The notes: generated by a model not told the origin, from the sequence alone. 64,000 nt of DNA from Chloroflexota bacterium (GCA_022820025.1 JAJEGF010000004.1:1-64000); one strand, 5' to 3'. Positions 9,572 to 19,635 are shown, counted from the first letter of the stretch. Made by a program: numbers and translations.

Positions 9572-9724
9572 GCGGCGACGCTCCGGCGGGGTCGGGCATC
9601 GGATCCAACGTATCACACGCACTAGACCTATCGCCCTGTCTTGACACTTTCGACACCACGAAGGCTGCAAGCCAAGCCCGGGGTTAGCCGGGCGCGCGCC
9701 TAGAATGCGGGCGGCGCGTGGTGG

Positions 9725-12007
9725 ATGAGCCTGGTGATGCAGAGTTTTCTGAGGTCCCTGTTTGGCGCGGAGGATGCGGTCGAGGGTCGTGGCGGCCCGG
9801 CGGGCGATGGGCGCGCGGTGTTTGGGGAGCACATCGTGCTCGAAGACTCGGCGCTCGCGATCCTGGGGGAGCGGTTTGCGCGGCGGGACCTGGGAACGGG
9901 GCGGTTTCGGGCCGTGCCGGCGGAGGTTCGGGAGGAGCTGGGCGGATTCGGGGACGAGGCGCCGGATGCGTCGCGGCTGGTGCCGACGCGGGACGAGGTG
10001 TTCATTCGGATTACAGCCTCGATGGCGGAGATTTTGCAGCGGATGGCGCAAATCGAGGCGAATCCGCACCTGCGGACCTTTGTGCTGCTGACCGGGCCGA
10101 CGGGCTGCGGCAAGACAACGATGGTCAAGACGTATTGCCACCTGGCCAATGAGCCGTGCGTTGAACTGACGTTCAGCGGCGATACGACGCTGGCGGACTT
10201 TTTTCAGCGGACGGAGGTCGTGCGGGGCGATACGGGGCAGTCGACGGTGGCGGCGTTGGGGCCGGCGGTGCAGGCGATGTTGCACGGGCACAAGCTGCTG
10301 ATCAACGAGATCAACATGCTGCCGCCGGACCTGGTGAGCGCGCTGACGCAGGCGATGGATACGGGGCGGCTGGTGATCTCGGGCACTGACCTGGGGAACA
10401 TCGAGATCGAGGTGCATGAGCAGTTCGGGGTGTTTGCGACGGCCAATCCGAATTACGTGGGGGCCGCGGAGATCGGGCGGGCGCTGCAACGGCGGTTCGG
10501 CTGGGGGCTGGGGGCGATTCCGATGGGATTTCTGCCGCCGGAGGAGGAGGCCGACGCGGTGGCCTTCGAGTTCGGGCGGCTGGAACTGGCGGAGGCCTTG
10601 GACTTGAGGGCCAATCCTTCAATCGTGGAGCGGCTGGTGGGGGTGGCGAGCCAGTTGCGCGGGCACGCCGAGTTGGGCGGGGCCATGCGGGACCGGATTT
10701 CGACTCGCTCGCTGGTTCACTGGCTGGCGCTGGGGCACGCGACGGGACTGCCGCTGGCGGAGATCGGGGCGCAGGCGGTGCTGTCGATCGCGCCGGACGA
10801 CCTGATGCAGCCGGTGGCGGAGACGACGCGGCAGGCGCTGGGTCGGGCGGTGGCTTCGACGGCCTATCCCGAGGAACTACAACAGGCCCTGTTGGATATC
10901 GAACGACCGGATGCGGGCGCGGCTATCCCGCTGCCACCGCCTATGCCAGCAGCCGAGTCCCCGGCGGTCGATGACGGATCCGGGGCATCGCTGGATCTGT
11001 CCGATGGACGGACGGTGCGAATTCGAGCTCGGGCCGACCGACCGCCAGTCGTCGAAACCACGAACAGTGTCAACGGTGCGTCAACGGACGAACTGCGGCG
11101 GGCACTGAGAACGGAGTACGGATTGAACCTAGCGTCGTCGCTGGGACACGTTCCGCCGACCAGCAGCGTGCTGCCGTGTCTGACGGCGTCCAGCTGGCAG
11201 GCGTTGCGGCTGACGCAGGGGGCGCTGGTTGCGGGGCGGCCGGTGTTCCTGCGAGGGCCGACGGGCTGCGGGAAGTCGGCAATGGCGCGGACGCTGGCGC
11301 ACCTGTGGAATCTGCCGGCAGTCGAGTTCAGCCTTACTGGCGAGACCAGCAAGACGGACCTGACGGCGGCGCGGCGGCTGACGGGTGGGGCAACCTCGTG
11401 GTCGATCCAGGGATTCCTGGAGGCGGCCAGCGAGGGGCTGTTCGTGATCGTGAATGAGTACAACCTGGCGTATCCGGACGTGCACTCGATCATCAACGGG
11501 CTGTTCGACAAGGGCGGCCGGCTGCTGCTGCCGGACGGGCGGGTGGTGCACGCGCATCCGGACTTCCGGCTGGTGGCGACGGGGTTTGCCGAGGGTCCGG
11601 GCGTGAAGCCGCTGAACGAGGCGGTGGAGAACCGATTTGGGGCGGTGATCCGGATGGAGTATCCGCCGCTTGAGGAAGAGGCGGCGATCCTAGCGTTCGT
11701 GGCCGACGAGGCGATCGATCCGGCGTTGCTGCATTCGGCGGCGGAGCTGGCTGGTACGGGGCGCGCGATCCTGTCGGGCGCGTGGGACCGGGACGCGCGT
11801 CACCCGCTGAACGACGTGCCGGCGGACCTGGCCGGGGCGGCGGCCGAGCGGGTGAGCCTAACGACGGCCGAACTGGTGACCAGCGCGCGGGCGGGGGACG
11901 ATTCGTCCACGTTTGTGCGCTGGTTGCGGCGGGGGGTGCTGGACGGAGCCGGGGACGACATTCGCGCGGTGCTGGAAGCGACGCTGGCCGGCTATGGCCT
12001 GGTCTGA
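9725..12007 (+). CDS. Tandem AAA+ ATPase (MoxR/midasin-like, two AAA modules)
   Basis: Two P-loops: LLTGPTGCGKTTMVKTYCHL and LRGPTGCGKSAMARTLAHL; Walker B regions KLLINEINML and LFVIVNEYNLA; sensor-like VFATANPNY. Confidence 0.88.
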   Translation: MSLVMQSFLRSLFGAEDAVEGRGGPAGDGRAVFGEHIVLEDSALAILGERFARRDLGTGRFRAVPAEVREELGGFGDEAPDASRLVPTRDEVFIRITASMAEILQRMAQIEANPHLRTFVLLTGPTGCGKTTMVKTYCHLANEPCVELTFSGDTTLADFFQRTEVVRGDTGQSTVAALGPAVQAMLHGHKLLINEINMLPPDLVSALTQAMDTGRLVISGTDLGNIEIEVHEQFGVFATANPNYVGAAEIGRALQRRFGWGLGAIPMGFLPPEEEADAVAFEFGRLELAEALDLRANPSIVERLVGVASQLRGHAELGGAMRDRISTRSLVHWLALGHATGLPLAEIGAQAVLSIAPDDLMQPVAETTRQALGRAVASTAYPEELQQALLDIERPDAGAAIPLPPPMPAAESPAVDDGSGASLDLSDGRTVRIRARADRPPVVETTNSVNGASTDELRRALRTEYGLNLASSLGHVPPTSSVLPCLTASSWQALRLTQGALVAGRPVFLRGPTGCGKSAMARTLAHLWNLPAVEFSLTGETSKTDLTAARRLTGGATSWSIQGFLEAASEGLFVIVNEYNLAYPDVHSIINGLFDKGGRLLLPDGRVVHAHPDFRLVATGFAEGPGVKPLNEAVENRFGAVIRMEYPPLEEEAAILAFVADEAIDPALLHSAAELAGTGRAILSGAWDRDARHPLNDVPADLAGAAAERVSLTTAELVTSARAGDDSSTFVRWLRRGVLDGAGDDIRAVLEATLAGYGLV

Positions 12008-13952
12008 CGAAACGCGGATGACGACCGAACAGTTCGAGCTGGCCGGCGGACTGATCCTGAACGACCTGCCGGTGCGCCTTGAGGCCGGAGCGTGGTGGGC
12101 GTACCGACCGGCACAGGCAGTGGTGGACTATCCGCGCGCGCTGCTCTCGGAGTGGCCGCCTGAGCTCATGGTGGCGGGGCTGGCGCATGAGGCCGCCGAG
12201 GTGCGCTTTACCGGGAAGGCCGGGGCGATGGCGACGGCACGCTGGATCGAGCTTCACGCCGACGCCGCGGTATCGGCCGCGGCGCTGACGCTGCTGGTGA
12301 ACGTGGTCAACGACATGCGGGTGAACCGTCTGCACATGGCCCGGTACCCGGGCATCGGGCGGCTGTTCAAGCGGCTCTACGGGCGTGGGGTGGAGTTGGA
12401 GCCGATGAGCGATATGCAGGGCATCCGCGACACCGGCGGCGTGCCGCTGCACCACCAGTTCCTAGACGCGCACATTCATGCCTGGACGGAGCGGCAGTGG
12501 CCCGGCAGCCGAACGGCGCCGGCGTTGGATCGGCCGGCCGCGGCGGCGTTCGAGGCGACGCTGGAGGCGGTTGAGCGAGCGGCTGGCCGCGCCCAGGTTT
12601 CGGGGTTGCTGGACGAGCTGTCGGACGCCGTGCTGCCCACGTACCGCACGCTGGTGATGGCCGAACAGGAGGCGCGGCGGCAGGCGGCCGAACGAGCGCG
12701 TCCCAAGACCCGCGCGCCGGACGACAGTGATCCGGGCGAGACCCTGGAGGACGAGTCCGAGACGGCGAGTGAACGGGAACCAGGCGCTTTGGCCGGCACG
12801 GAAGGCGCCAGCGCCGAGAGTGACGAACCGGCCGAACGGGAACAGGAGATGCCGGAAGGGATGGCTCAGCCGCTGCAAAGCAGAAGACGGGACGGGGCGC
12901 CCGAGGCGCCGGCCGACCGCAGCCCGGCGTCGATAACCCAGGGACAGCGGCGGCGGTGGAGCCGGCGGCAGGTGCGGGACCGGGTCCTGAGTTCAACCGG
13001 AGAGTCCTGGCATCCGGGGCTGATTTCGTACCTGCGGAAGGGTCGCGGACCACAGGTCGATTACGAGGCGTATGACTACCTGGCGGCGGTGCGCAAGCTG
13101 GATCCGCTGATCCGGGAGTCGATTCACGGCAGCGGGAGACGGCGCGGGCTGGCGGAGATCATGGACCGGCGGCGGCATGGGGCGGTAGATCCGTGGCGGC
13201 GTCCAAGGAAGCAGCGGCGGGGAGATACGGGCGAGATCGACCTAGAACATCCCGAGCGTTTAGTCACCGATCCAGCCTCGGCATTTCTGCGCGGGGTGCG
13301 GGTGGCACGGGAAGACCGGCAGCGAGATTTCGCCAGCGCCATCTTGCTCGACATCAGCGGCAGCATGGTGCAGCGGGGGTTTCCGACCAAAAAGTTCGAC
13401 CGGCTGGTGGAAGCGGCGGTGATCTTCATCGAGATCCACGAGCGGCTGCGGATTCCGTATGCGGTGCTGAGCTTCAGCACGGAGGCAGTGGTGCACTGGC
13501 GATTCGAGCAGAGTGTCTGGACGGCGGCCGGGATTCCCTCGGAGGCGGCCTACCGTCCACGCGATCACAGCCAGATCGTCCGGACCATCTACACGCTGGA
13601 CCACCGCGAGACCGACGACGCGGGGGCGATGCGGCGGGCGTTGACGCACATCCAGCCGCAGGCCGGGTTGAAGAGCGTGATCGTGATTACCGATGGGATC
13701 AGCAGCGATCCGGCGCGGCTGCGCCGCGTGCTGACGGACCTGGATCGACGCAACCGCAATGGACCAGGGGGACAGGCGACAAAGGTGCTGGCGTTCGGGG
13801 TGGGGGTGCTGCGCACCGAGTTCGAACGCGCGTACATGCCGCGAATCGACGGTCGGCCGCTGGGCGCGTGTTTCGGCGAAATCGTGCACGATAGCCAACT
13901 GCTGCCGACCCTGATCCGGAACGCGGTCGACCAGCGGATCCGCGCGGCGTAG
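11994..13952 (+). CDS. VWA (MIDAS) domain protein with acidic linker, CobT/midasin-C-like
   Basis: ILLDISGSMVQRGF (DxSGS), VIVITDGISSD; acidic stretch DDSDPGETLEDESETASEREPGALAGTEGASAESDEPAERE. Start 11994 overlaps the AAA gene; 12018 is the alternative. Confidence 0.85.
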   Translation: MAWSDETRMTTEQFELAGGLILNDLPVRLEAGAWWAYRPAQAVVDYPRALLSEWPPELMVAGLAHEAAEVRFTGKAGAMATARWIELHADAAVSAAALTLLVNVVNDMRVNRLHMARYPGIGRLFKRLYGRGVELEPMSDMQGIRDTGGVPLHHQFLDAHIHAWTERQWPGSRTAPALDRPAAAAFEATLEAVERAAGRAQVSGLLDELSDAVLPTYRTLVMAEQEARRQAAERARPKTRAPDDSDPGETLEDESETASEREPGALAGTEGASAESDEPAEREQEMPEGMAQPLQSRRRDGAPEAPADRSPASITQGQRRRWSRRQVRDRVLSSTGESWHPGLISYLRKGRGPQVDYEAYDYLAAVRKLDPLIRESIHGSGRRRGLAEIMDRRRHGAVDPWRRPRKQRRGDTGEIDLEHPERLVTDPASAFLRGVRVAREDRQRDFASAILLDISGSMVQRGFPTKKFDRLVEAAVIFIEIHERLRIPYAVLSFSTEAVVHWRFEQSVWTAAGIPSEAAYRPRDHSQIVRTIYTLDHRETDDAGAMRRALTHIQPQAGLKSVIVITDGISSDPARLRRVLTDLDRRNRNGPGGQATKVLAFGVGVLRTEFERAYMPRIDGRPLGACFGEIVHDSQLLPTLIRNAVDQRIRAA

Positions 13953-14096
13953 CTGCTGGAGGCACGATCGTCAAACCCGAGACCGTACCAGTGATGAACA
14001 TCGCGAAGTTTCCGCCAAATCGAGAATCATCGTCGCCGGCTGCCAATACCAGCGGACAGGCTTTGCCCTGCCCGCGCATCAAGTCAGGAGCTTGAA

Positions 14097-14951
14097 GTGC
14101 TACGCCAAGGCCGTCCCGAAGACCCACACCACACCCAGGTTGCCGTGCGGGCACTGATCAACGCGGGCTATGCGCCGCATGAGGCAGGGCGAGCGTTCGT
14201 GAGCTATCGCACCCGCATGCGCGAGGCGACCGCCGGCTGGCCGGCCGTCCTGTTTGCCGGATTCCTTGTCGGTGCGCTCCCGGGCCTTGTTTTACTGTTT
14301 ACCGGGGCGCCTCCGGCCGCCGTGCTGCTGTGCGCGGGGGGTATTGGACTCGCAGCCGTTGAGCGCTGGCGCTGGCAGCGCGCAGGGGTGCACCGACAGT
14401 TCACAATCCAAGCCGAGGGTCAGCAATACCTCTTGCTCCAGGGGCTGCTCTGGGTCGTACTGCTGGTTCTACTGGCAGTCACGCAATGGGCGCAAGCGGG
14501 CGCCGTCATCGGGCTCGGCATCGCCCTGGGACTCCCGCTCAGCTTCGTCTTTCGGTACTACTTCTACCGGAGTTACCCAACGGCGCTCGCCATCGTGAGC
14601 AACACACCGGCCGGGGCGGACGCCCGCGCAATCATCGAGCACGAAATCGCCGCCTCGCACTCGGACGGTGGTCAGGACTGGGAGACAGCGCGAGTCAATC
14701 AGACGCTTACCAGGCAACGGGCCAAGACCGGCGTGAATGCCCGAGTCCGCATGCGGCTGGCCGTCTTCGTGGGCAGCCTGGCGGCCTGGTGGTTCCTGGC
14801 GCGCTGGTGGGTCTGGCAAGGGGCGCCGGAGGGTAGCGCCTCGCTCGTGCCATTCAGCGGCAACGTCGGTGTCGACATCGTGGGCATCGTCGTCGGATCG
14901 CTGATTGGCCTGGGCGTCGTCCGGTTCTATGCGCGCTTCATCGAAGCGTGA
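14097..14951 (+). CDS. Multi-pass membrane protein of unknown function (paralog 1)
   Basis: RPEDPHHTQVAVRALINAGYAPHEAGRAFVSYRTRMREA...; clear paralog of 15133-16044. Confidence 0.75.
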   Translation: MLRQGRPEDPHHTQVAVRALINAGYAPHEAGRAFVSYRTRMREATAGWPAVLFAGFLVGALPGLVLLFTGAPPAAVLLCAGGIGLAAVERWRWQRAGVHRQFTIQAEGQQYLLLQGLLWVVLLVLLAVTQWAQAGAVIGLGIALGLPLSFVFRYYFYRSYPTALAIVSNTPAGADARAIIEHEIAASHSDGGQDWETARVNQTLTRQRAKTGVNARVRMRLAVFVGSLAAWWFLARWWVWQGAPEGSASLVPFSGNVGVDIVGIVVGSLIGLGVVRFYARFIEA

Positions 14952-14966
14952 GGCAGGGCATGCCGC

Positions 14967-15076
14967 CTAGTCTTCGGCCAGGCTGACGCGATCCAGGACC
15001 TCGCGGTTCCAGACGTATTCGGACATCCGGTGCATTGGTCGGGCCGGCTGATTAGTTCACCCGCCGGTGCGCACGC
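14967..15076 (-). pseudogene. Internally deleted remnant of the adjacent D-2-hydroxyacid dehydrogenase gene
   Basis: 14967-15030 matches 16060-16123 (about 55 identical bases, then 2 mismatches); 15031-15076 matches 16631-16676 with 5 mismatches; the intervening ~507 bp are missing. Confidence 0.9.
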
Positions 15077-15132
15077 CGCCGTCGGTCGCTGACCTGTCGA
15101 AGAGCCAAGTGTGGATTATTCTGAGGGCAGCA

Positions 15133-16044
15133 ATGTTGAATCGCCTGCGACCGGGGCGCCCGGAAGACCCGCAGCACACCCAGCACGCGGTGAGGGCCTT
15201 GATTAGCGCCGGTTACGCATCGCACGAAGCCGGCCGCGTGTTCGTGCGCTACCGCACCCATCTGCGAGCGGCCATTGCGTCGTGGGCAGCCACAGCGATC
15301 GCCGGGTTCCTCACGGCTTTGATTCCGGCCCTGGTCTTGGTGGTCCTCGGGGCGGCGACGACCGGGTTGCTGCTGTGCGTGTTTGGCATCGGCCTGGCCG
15401 CCATCGAGCGCTGGCGCTGGCGGCGGGAGCGCGTGCACAAAGAGTTCAGTGTCCAGCCCCGCGATCAGCAGTACTTCCTTCACCAGGGAGTTCTATGGAT
15501 AGCCCTGCTGGCGGCGCAGGCGTTACTGCGGCCTGAGCACGCTGGCGCAATTGTCGGCCTTGGGCTTGTGTTCGGCCTGCCGCTCAGTTTTGTATTTCGC
15601 TCCTACTTCTATCGAAGCTATCCCAAGCTCCTGGCGATCGTGAGCAACGCGCCCACCGGGGAGGTGGCACGGGACATCGTGGAGGGGGAGATCGCAGCGA
15701 GCGATGAGATTAGCCTCAGAGCCAAGCAGCGGAGCGACTCTGAACCTGGCGCGCCGGGATGGGCACGCACGTTTGGTCGACGGCGGCACGTTGGCATATT
15801 TCTCTCAGGGCTCGTTGGTTGGTGGATCCTCGTTCGCTGGGCTGGGTCCCAGGCCGTCGGCATGGGAGAGGCTCAGGGCCCGATCGCCATGCTCAATCAC
15901 GACCCGCGCATTTGGGACTCGGACAACGCCGAGCTACTTGCGCCGTTCAGCGGCGACATCCTGGTCAATGTGATCGGGGTGGCGACCGGCGCAATGGTCG
16001 GCTATGGCGTGCTGTCGTTTTACCGCCGCTTTATCGAGTACTGA
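15133..16044 (+). CDS. Multi-pass membrane protein of unknown function (paralog 2)
   Basis: MLNRLRPGRPEDPQHTQHAVRALISAGYASHEAGRVFVRYRTHLRAA...; paralog of 14097-14951. Confidence 0.75.
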   Translation: MLNRLRPGRPEDPQHTQHAVRALISAGYASHEAGRVFVRYRTHLRAAIASWAATAIAGFLTALIPALVLVVLGAATTGLLLCVFGIGLAAIERWRWRRERVHKEFSVQPRDQQYFLHQGVLWIALLAAQALLRPEHAGAIVGLGLVFGLPLSFVFRSYFYRSYPKLLAIVSNAPTGEVARDIVEGEIAASDEISLRAKQRSDSEPGAPGWARTFGRRRHVGIFLSGLVGWWILVRWAGSQAVGMGEAQGPIAMLNHDPRIWDSDNAELLAPFSGDILVNVIGVATGAMVGYGVLSFYRRFIEY

Positions 16045-16059
16045 CTCGGTGCCCGGCCT

Positions 16060-17058
16060 CTAGTCTTCGGCCAGGCTGACGCGATCCAGGACCTCGCGGT
16101 TCCAGACGTATTCCGGCATCCGGCCCTGGAGGACGCGGACGACGGAGAGGGCCGCGCGGCGTTCCAGTTCCAGCAGCGATTCCTCGGAGAGGAAAGCCGC
16201 GTGCGGCGTCACTATGGCTCGCTCCAAGCCGATCAGCGGGTGGTTGGGGGGCGGGGGTTCCTGTTCGAGGACGTCGATTCCGGCGCCGGCGATCCAGCCT
16301 TTGTCGATGGCACGGGCCAAGGCGTACTCGTCGATCAGCGGTCCACGCGCGGTGTTGATGATGTAGGTAGTTGGCTTCATGGCGCGGAGTTCGGGTTCGC
16401 CGATGGTGTGGTGCGTTTCCGGGGTGAGCGGGGCGTGGACGGAGATGAAGTCTGATTCGGTCACCAGGCGGTCTTTGTCGACCAGTTCGGCGCCGATGTC
16501 GGCTACGCGGTCGGCCGTGATGTACGGATCGTGGACGAGGATCCTGAGCCCGTGCGGAATGGCGCGTTGCGCGAGGGCGAAGCCGATGCGGCCGTAGCCG
16601 AGGATTCCGAGCACGCGGCCGCGCATGCGATGCATGGGTCGGGCCGGCTGGTTGGTCCACTCGCCGGTGCGCACGCTGCGGTCCAGCACTGAAATGCCGC
16701 GGGCCTGGGCCATCAGCAGGGCCATGGCGTGGTCGGCGACTTCCTCGTAGCCGTAGTCGGGCACGAAGGTGACGGGAATATCCAGCGAGGTGCAGGTGTC
16801 GACGTCGATGTTGTCGGTGCCGACGCCGTAGCGACCAACGACGCGCAGACGCGGCGACGCGCGGACGACGCGCTCGGTGACCTTGGCAAAGCAGGTGAGG
16901 ATGCCGGTGACGTCAGCGGCCAGTTCAGTGAGGCGGTCTTCGTCGCCGGCGTCGGCTTCAACGACCTCGGCGTCGAGCTCGGCCAGAACCTCGCGCTCGG
17001 GGTCAGTGGAAGGCCAGACGTAATCGGTAATCAGAATCTTGTGCCGGTCGGCCACGAC
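16060..17058 (-). CDS. D-2-hydroxyacid dehydrogenase (phosphoglycerate dehydrogenase/CtBP-like)
   Basis: GILGYGRIGFALAQRAIPHGLRILVHDPYI; INTARGPLIDEYALARAI; VTPHAAFLSEES. ORF opens at 17154; homology begins around VVADRHKILITDYVW. Confidence 0.93.
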   Translation of the reverse strand, partial: VVADRHKILITDYVWPSTDPEREVLAELDAEVVEADAGDEDRLTELAADVTGILTCFAKVTERVVRASPRLRVVGRYGVGTDNIDVDTCTSLDIPVTFVPDYGYEEVADHAMALLMAQARGISVLDRSVRTGEWTNQPARPMHRMRGRVLGILGYGRIGFALAQRAIPHGLRILVHDPYITADRVADIGAELVDKDRLVTESDFISVHAPLTPETHHTIGEPELRAMKPTTYIINTARGPLIDEYALARAIDKGWIAGAGIDVLEQEPPPPNHPLIGLERAIVTPHAAFLSEESLLELERRAALSVVRVLQGRMPEYVWNREVLDRVSLAED

Positions 17059-17188
17059 GTCGACTCCCCAACAAACGAATGGGCGGCGCGGCGAGCTTAG
17101 GGAGCGCCGAAAACCGGTGTCAACGCGGCACGCGTCGTCCGGCAACTGCGACAATGGACCGGGCGCTTCGAGTAATGGGGCTCACGCC

Positions 17189-19156
17189 ATGCCGCGCGAC
17201 CTGGCCCTGGGCAACGGATCGTTTCTGGTCAACTTCGACTCGCGCTACCGCGTGCGCGACATCTACTACCCGCGCGTTGGCTCCGAGAACCAGACCGGCG
17301 GGCGCGCCTGCCGATTTGGGGTGGGCGTGGACGGGCAGTTCTCGTGGATCAGCAACGACGAGTGGTCGCGAGAGTTGGACTATGCCGACAACACGCTGGT
17401 CACCGACGTTCGTCTGCGGAACCCGCGCCTCGGCGTCGAACTGGTCTGCGCCGACTCGGTGGACTTTGACCGCCCGATCTACGTGCGCCGGGTCGCGCTT
17501 CGGAACCTCGCCGACCGCGAACGCACGTTCACGCTGTACTTCCACGCCGACTTCTGGTTGGAGCGGGACGGCATCGGCGACACGGCCTATTTCGATCCGT
17601 GGACCGAGGGCATCGTGCACTACAAGCGCAACGTGAACTTCCTGTGCAACGCGCAGGTTGGCGACAAGGTTGGATTTGACGAGTACAGCGTCGGGGGCAA
17701 ATCCGAGGACGCCTCGCAGGGGACGTGGCTGGACGCCGAGGACGGACGCCTGGAAGGCAACCCCATCGCCCAGGGGCAGGTGGACAGTATTGGCTCCGTA
17801 CGCGTCACGGTTGCGGGCGGCGGCGAGGGCACGGCGCACTACTGGATCGTGGCCTCGGATGACTTTTTCCGGGCGAAGGACCACAACGACACGGTGGTCG
17901 AACGGACGCCGGAGAGCTTTATCCAGCGGACGAGCGACTACTGGTCGTACTGGGTCACGCGGGATCCGACCGACCTCTGGCCGCTGGAACCGGCCAGCCG
18001 CGACCTGTACCGCCGAAGCATGCTGGTGGTGCGCACGCAGATCGACGACGGCGGCGCGATCATCGCGGCGAACGACAGCGACATCCTGCAGTTCGGGCGC
18101 GATACCTACAGCTACATGTGGCCGCGGGATGGGGCGCTGGTGGCCGAAGCGCTGATCGGGGCCAACCAGCGCGAACTGGCCGGCCGCTTCTTCCAATTCT
18201 GCCGGCGCGCCCTGCAGCCGGGCGGCTTCATGCTGCACAAGTACCACCCAGACGGCTCGCCGGGCAGCAGCTGGCACCCGTGGGCGGACGCCAACCGGCA
18301 GCGCGTGCTGCCGATCCAGGAAGACGAAACGGCGCTGGTGCTGTGGGCGCTGCGCCTCTACAACCAGCGATTCATGGATACCGAGTTCATCCGCGGCGTC
18401 TACGCCCCACTGATCAAGGCGTCGGCGGATTTCATGGTGCGCTATCGCCACGAGCCCAGCGGCCTGCCGGCGGCCTCGTGGGACCTGTGGGAAGAACGCC
18501 TGGGCATTCATACGTTCACCGTTGCCTCGGTTTGGGCCGGACTGGAAGCGGCGGCGGAGTTTGCCGAGGGGTTTGGGGAATTGGATACGGCCTCGCGCTA
18601 TCGAACGGCGGCGTCCGAGATGCGGGCGGCGACGCTGGAGCACCTGTACAGCGAGGAGCACGGACGGTTTCTCCGACGGGTTGAGGTGAACGAAAACGGC
18701 TCGCTGACGCCGGACCTGAACATCGACGCCAGCGTGCACGGCGTCTGGCGGTTCGGCATGTTTGACGCAGGCGACTCACGCGTGCGGTCAACCATGGAGA
18801 GCGTGCGCGACGAACTGACCGTGAAAACCCATGTGGGCGGCGTGGCGCGCTACCAGAACGACTACTACCACCAGGTCAGCGACGACATTGGGAATGTGCC
18901 TGGCAATCCGTGGTTCATCTGCACGCTCTGGCTGGCGCAGTGGTACGTGGCGCTGGCGGAGTCGGAGGCCGATTTGACGCCGGCTCGCGACATCCTGGCC
19001 TGGGTGGCGGACCGCGCGCTGCCGAGCGGCACGCTGGCCGAGCAGGTCCACCCGTACTCGGGCGCGCCGCTGAGCGTGAGCCCGCTGACGTGGAGTCACG
19101 CGGAGTTTGCGACGACGGTGCAGAAGTACGCGGCAAAGGCCGCGCAGATCGCCTAG
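17189..19156 (+). CDS. Glycoside hydrolase family 15 (glucoamylase/glucodextranase-like)
   Basis: MPRDLALGNGSFLVNFDSRYRVRDIYYPRVGSENQTGG; YSYMWPRDGALVAEALI; AEQVHPYSGAPLSVSPLTWSHAEF. Confidence 0.9.
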   Translation: MPRDLALGNGSFLVNFDSRYRVRDIYYPRVGSENQTGGRACRFGVGVDGQFSWISNDEWSRELDYADNTLVTDVRLRNPRLGVELVCADSVDFDRPIYVRRVALRNLADRERTFTLYFHADFWLERDGIGDTAYFDPWTEGIVHYKRNVNFLCNAQVGDKVGFDEYSVGGKSEDASQGTWLDAEDGRLEGNPIAQGQVDSIGSVRVTVAGGGEGTAHYWIVASDDFFRAKDHNDTVVERTPESFIQRTSDYWSYWVTRDPTDLWPLEPASRDLYRRSMLVVRTQIDDGGAIIAANDSDILQFGRDTYSYMWPRDGALVAEALIGANQRELAGRFFQFCRRALQPGGFMLHKYHPDGSPGSSWHPWADANRQRVLPIQEDETALVLWALRLYNQRFMDTEFIRGVYAPLIKASADFMVRYRHEPSGLPAASWDLWEERLGIHTFTVASVWAGLEAAAEFAEGFGELDTASRYRTAASEMRAATLEHLYSEEHGRFLRRVEVNENGSLTPDLNIDASVHGVWRFGMFDAGDSRVRSTMESVRDELTVKTHVGGVARYQNDYYHQVSDDIGNVPGNPWFICTLWLAQWYVALAESEADLTPARDILAWVADRALPSGTLAEQVHPYSGAPLSVSPLTWSHAEFATTVQKYAAKAAQIA

Positions 19157-19214
19157 CCGCCGCAGGGCGGCGAGACTGCTAAGGTCAGCCTGGCAACCCG
19201 TTAGCCCATCCCCA

Positions 19215-19592
19215 ATGCCGCGACCCATCAGAATCACCGTTGGCGACGTTGCGATGCATGGCGAGTTACTCGATACGCCGACGGCCGACGCCATCTGGGA
19301 CGCGCTGCCGATTGCGCGGACGGTGAACACCTGGGGGCACGAGTTTTATTTCGACATTGGCGTGCAGGCCGAGCAGGAACCGGACGCTTCGGACGTGGTC
19401 GAGGTCGGCGACCTGGCCTACTGGCCGCCGGGGTTGGCGTTCTGCGTGTTTTTCGGCCGGACGCCGGCCAGCCAGGGGAACGAAGTTCGCGCGGCGAGCC
19501 CGGTGAATGTGGTGGGGCGCATCGACGATCCGCCCATTGACGCCCTGCGCCGGGTTCGCACAGGCACGGCAATTCGGATCGAGGCAGCCTGA
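19215..19592 (+). CDS. Cyclophilin-like fold protein (TM1367-type)
   Basis: TPTADAIWDALPIARTVNTWGHEFYFDIG...VVEVGDLAYWPPGLAFCVFFGRTPAS. Confidence 0.75.
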   Translation: MPRPIRITVGDVAMHGELLDTPTADAIWDALPIARTVNTWGHEFYFDIGVQAEQEPDASDVVEVGDLAYWPPGLAFCVFFGRTPASQGNEVRAASPVNVVGRIDDPPIDALRRVRTGTAIRIEAA

Positions 19593-19635
19593 GCGACACG
19601 GTCATTCACGAGTGGAGCAGCACTGCGACTTGACC

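Noticed and set aside
9725-13952. MoxR/VWA pair as a defence (VMAP-type conflict) system
   Set aside because: No trypsin-like, EAD, TIR or other effector domains nearby; neighbours are metabolic and membrane genes, so defence is unsupported.
17120-18739. 539-aa minus-strand ORF
   Set aside because: Antisense to the clear GH15 gene; His/Arg/Val-rich shadow composition.
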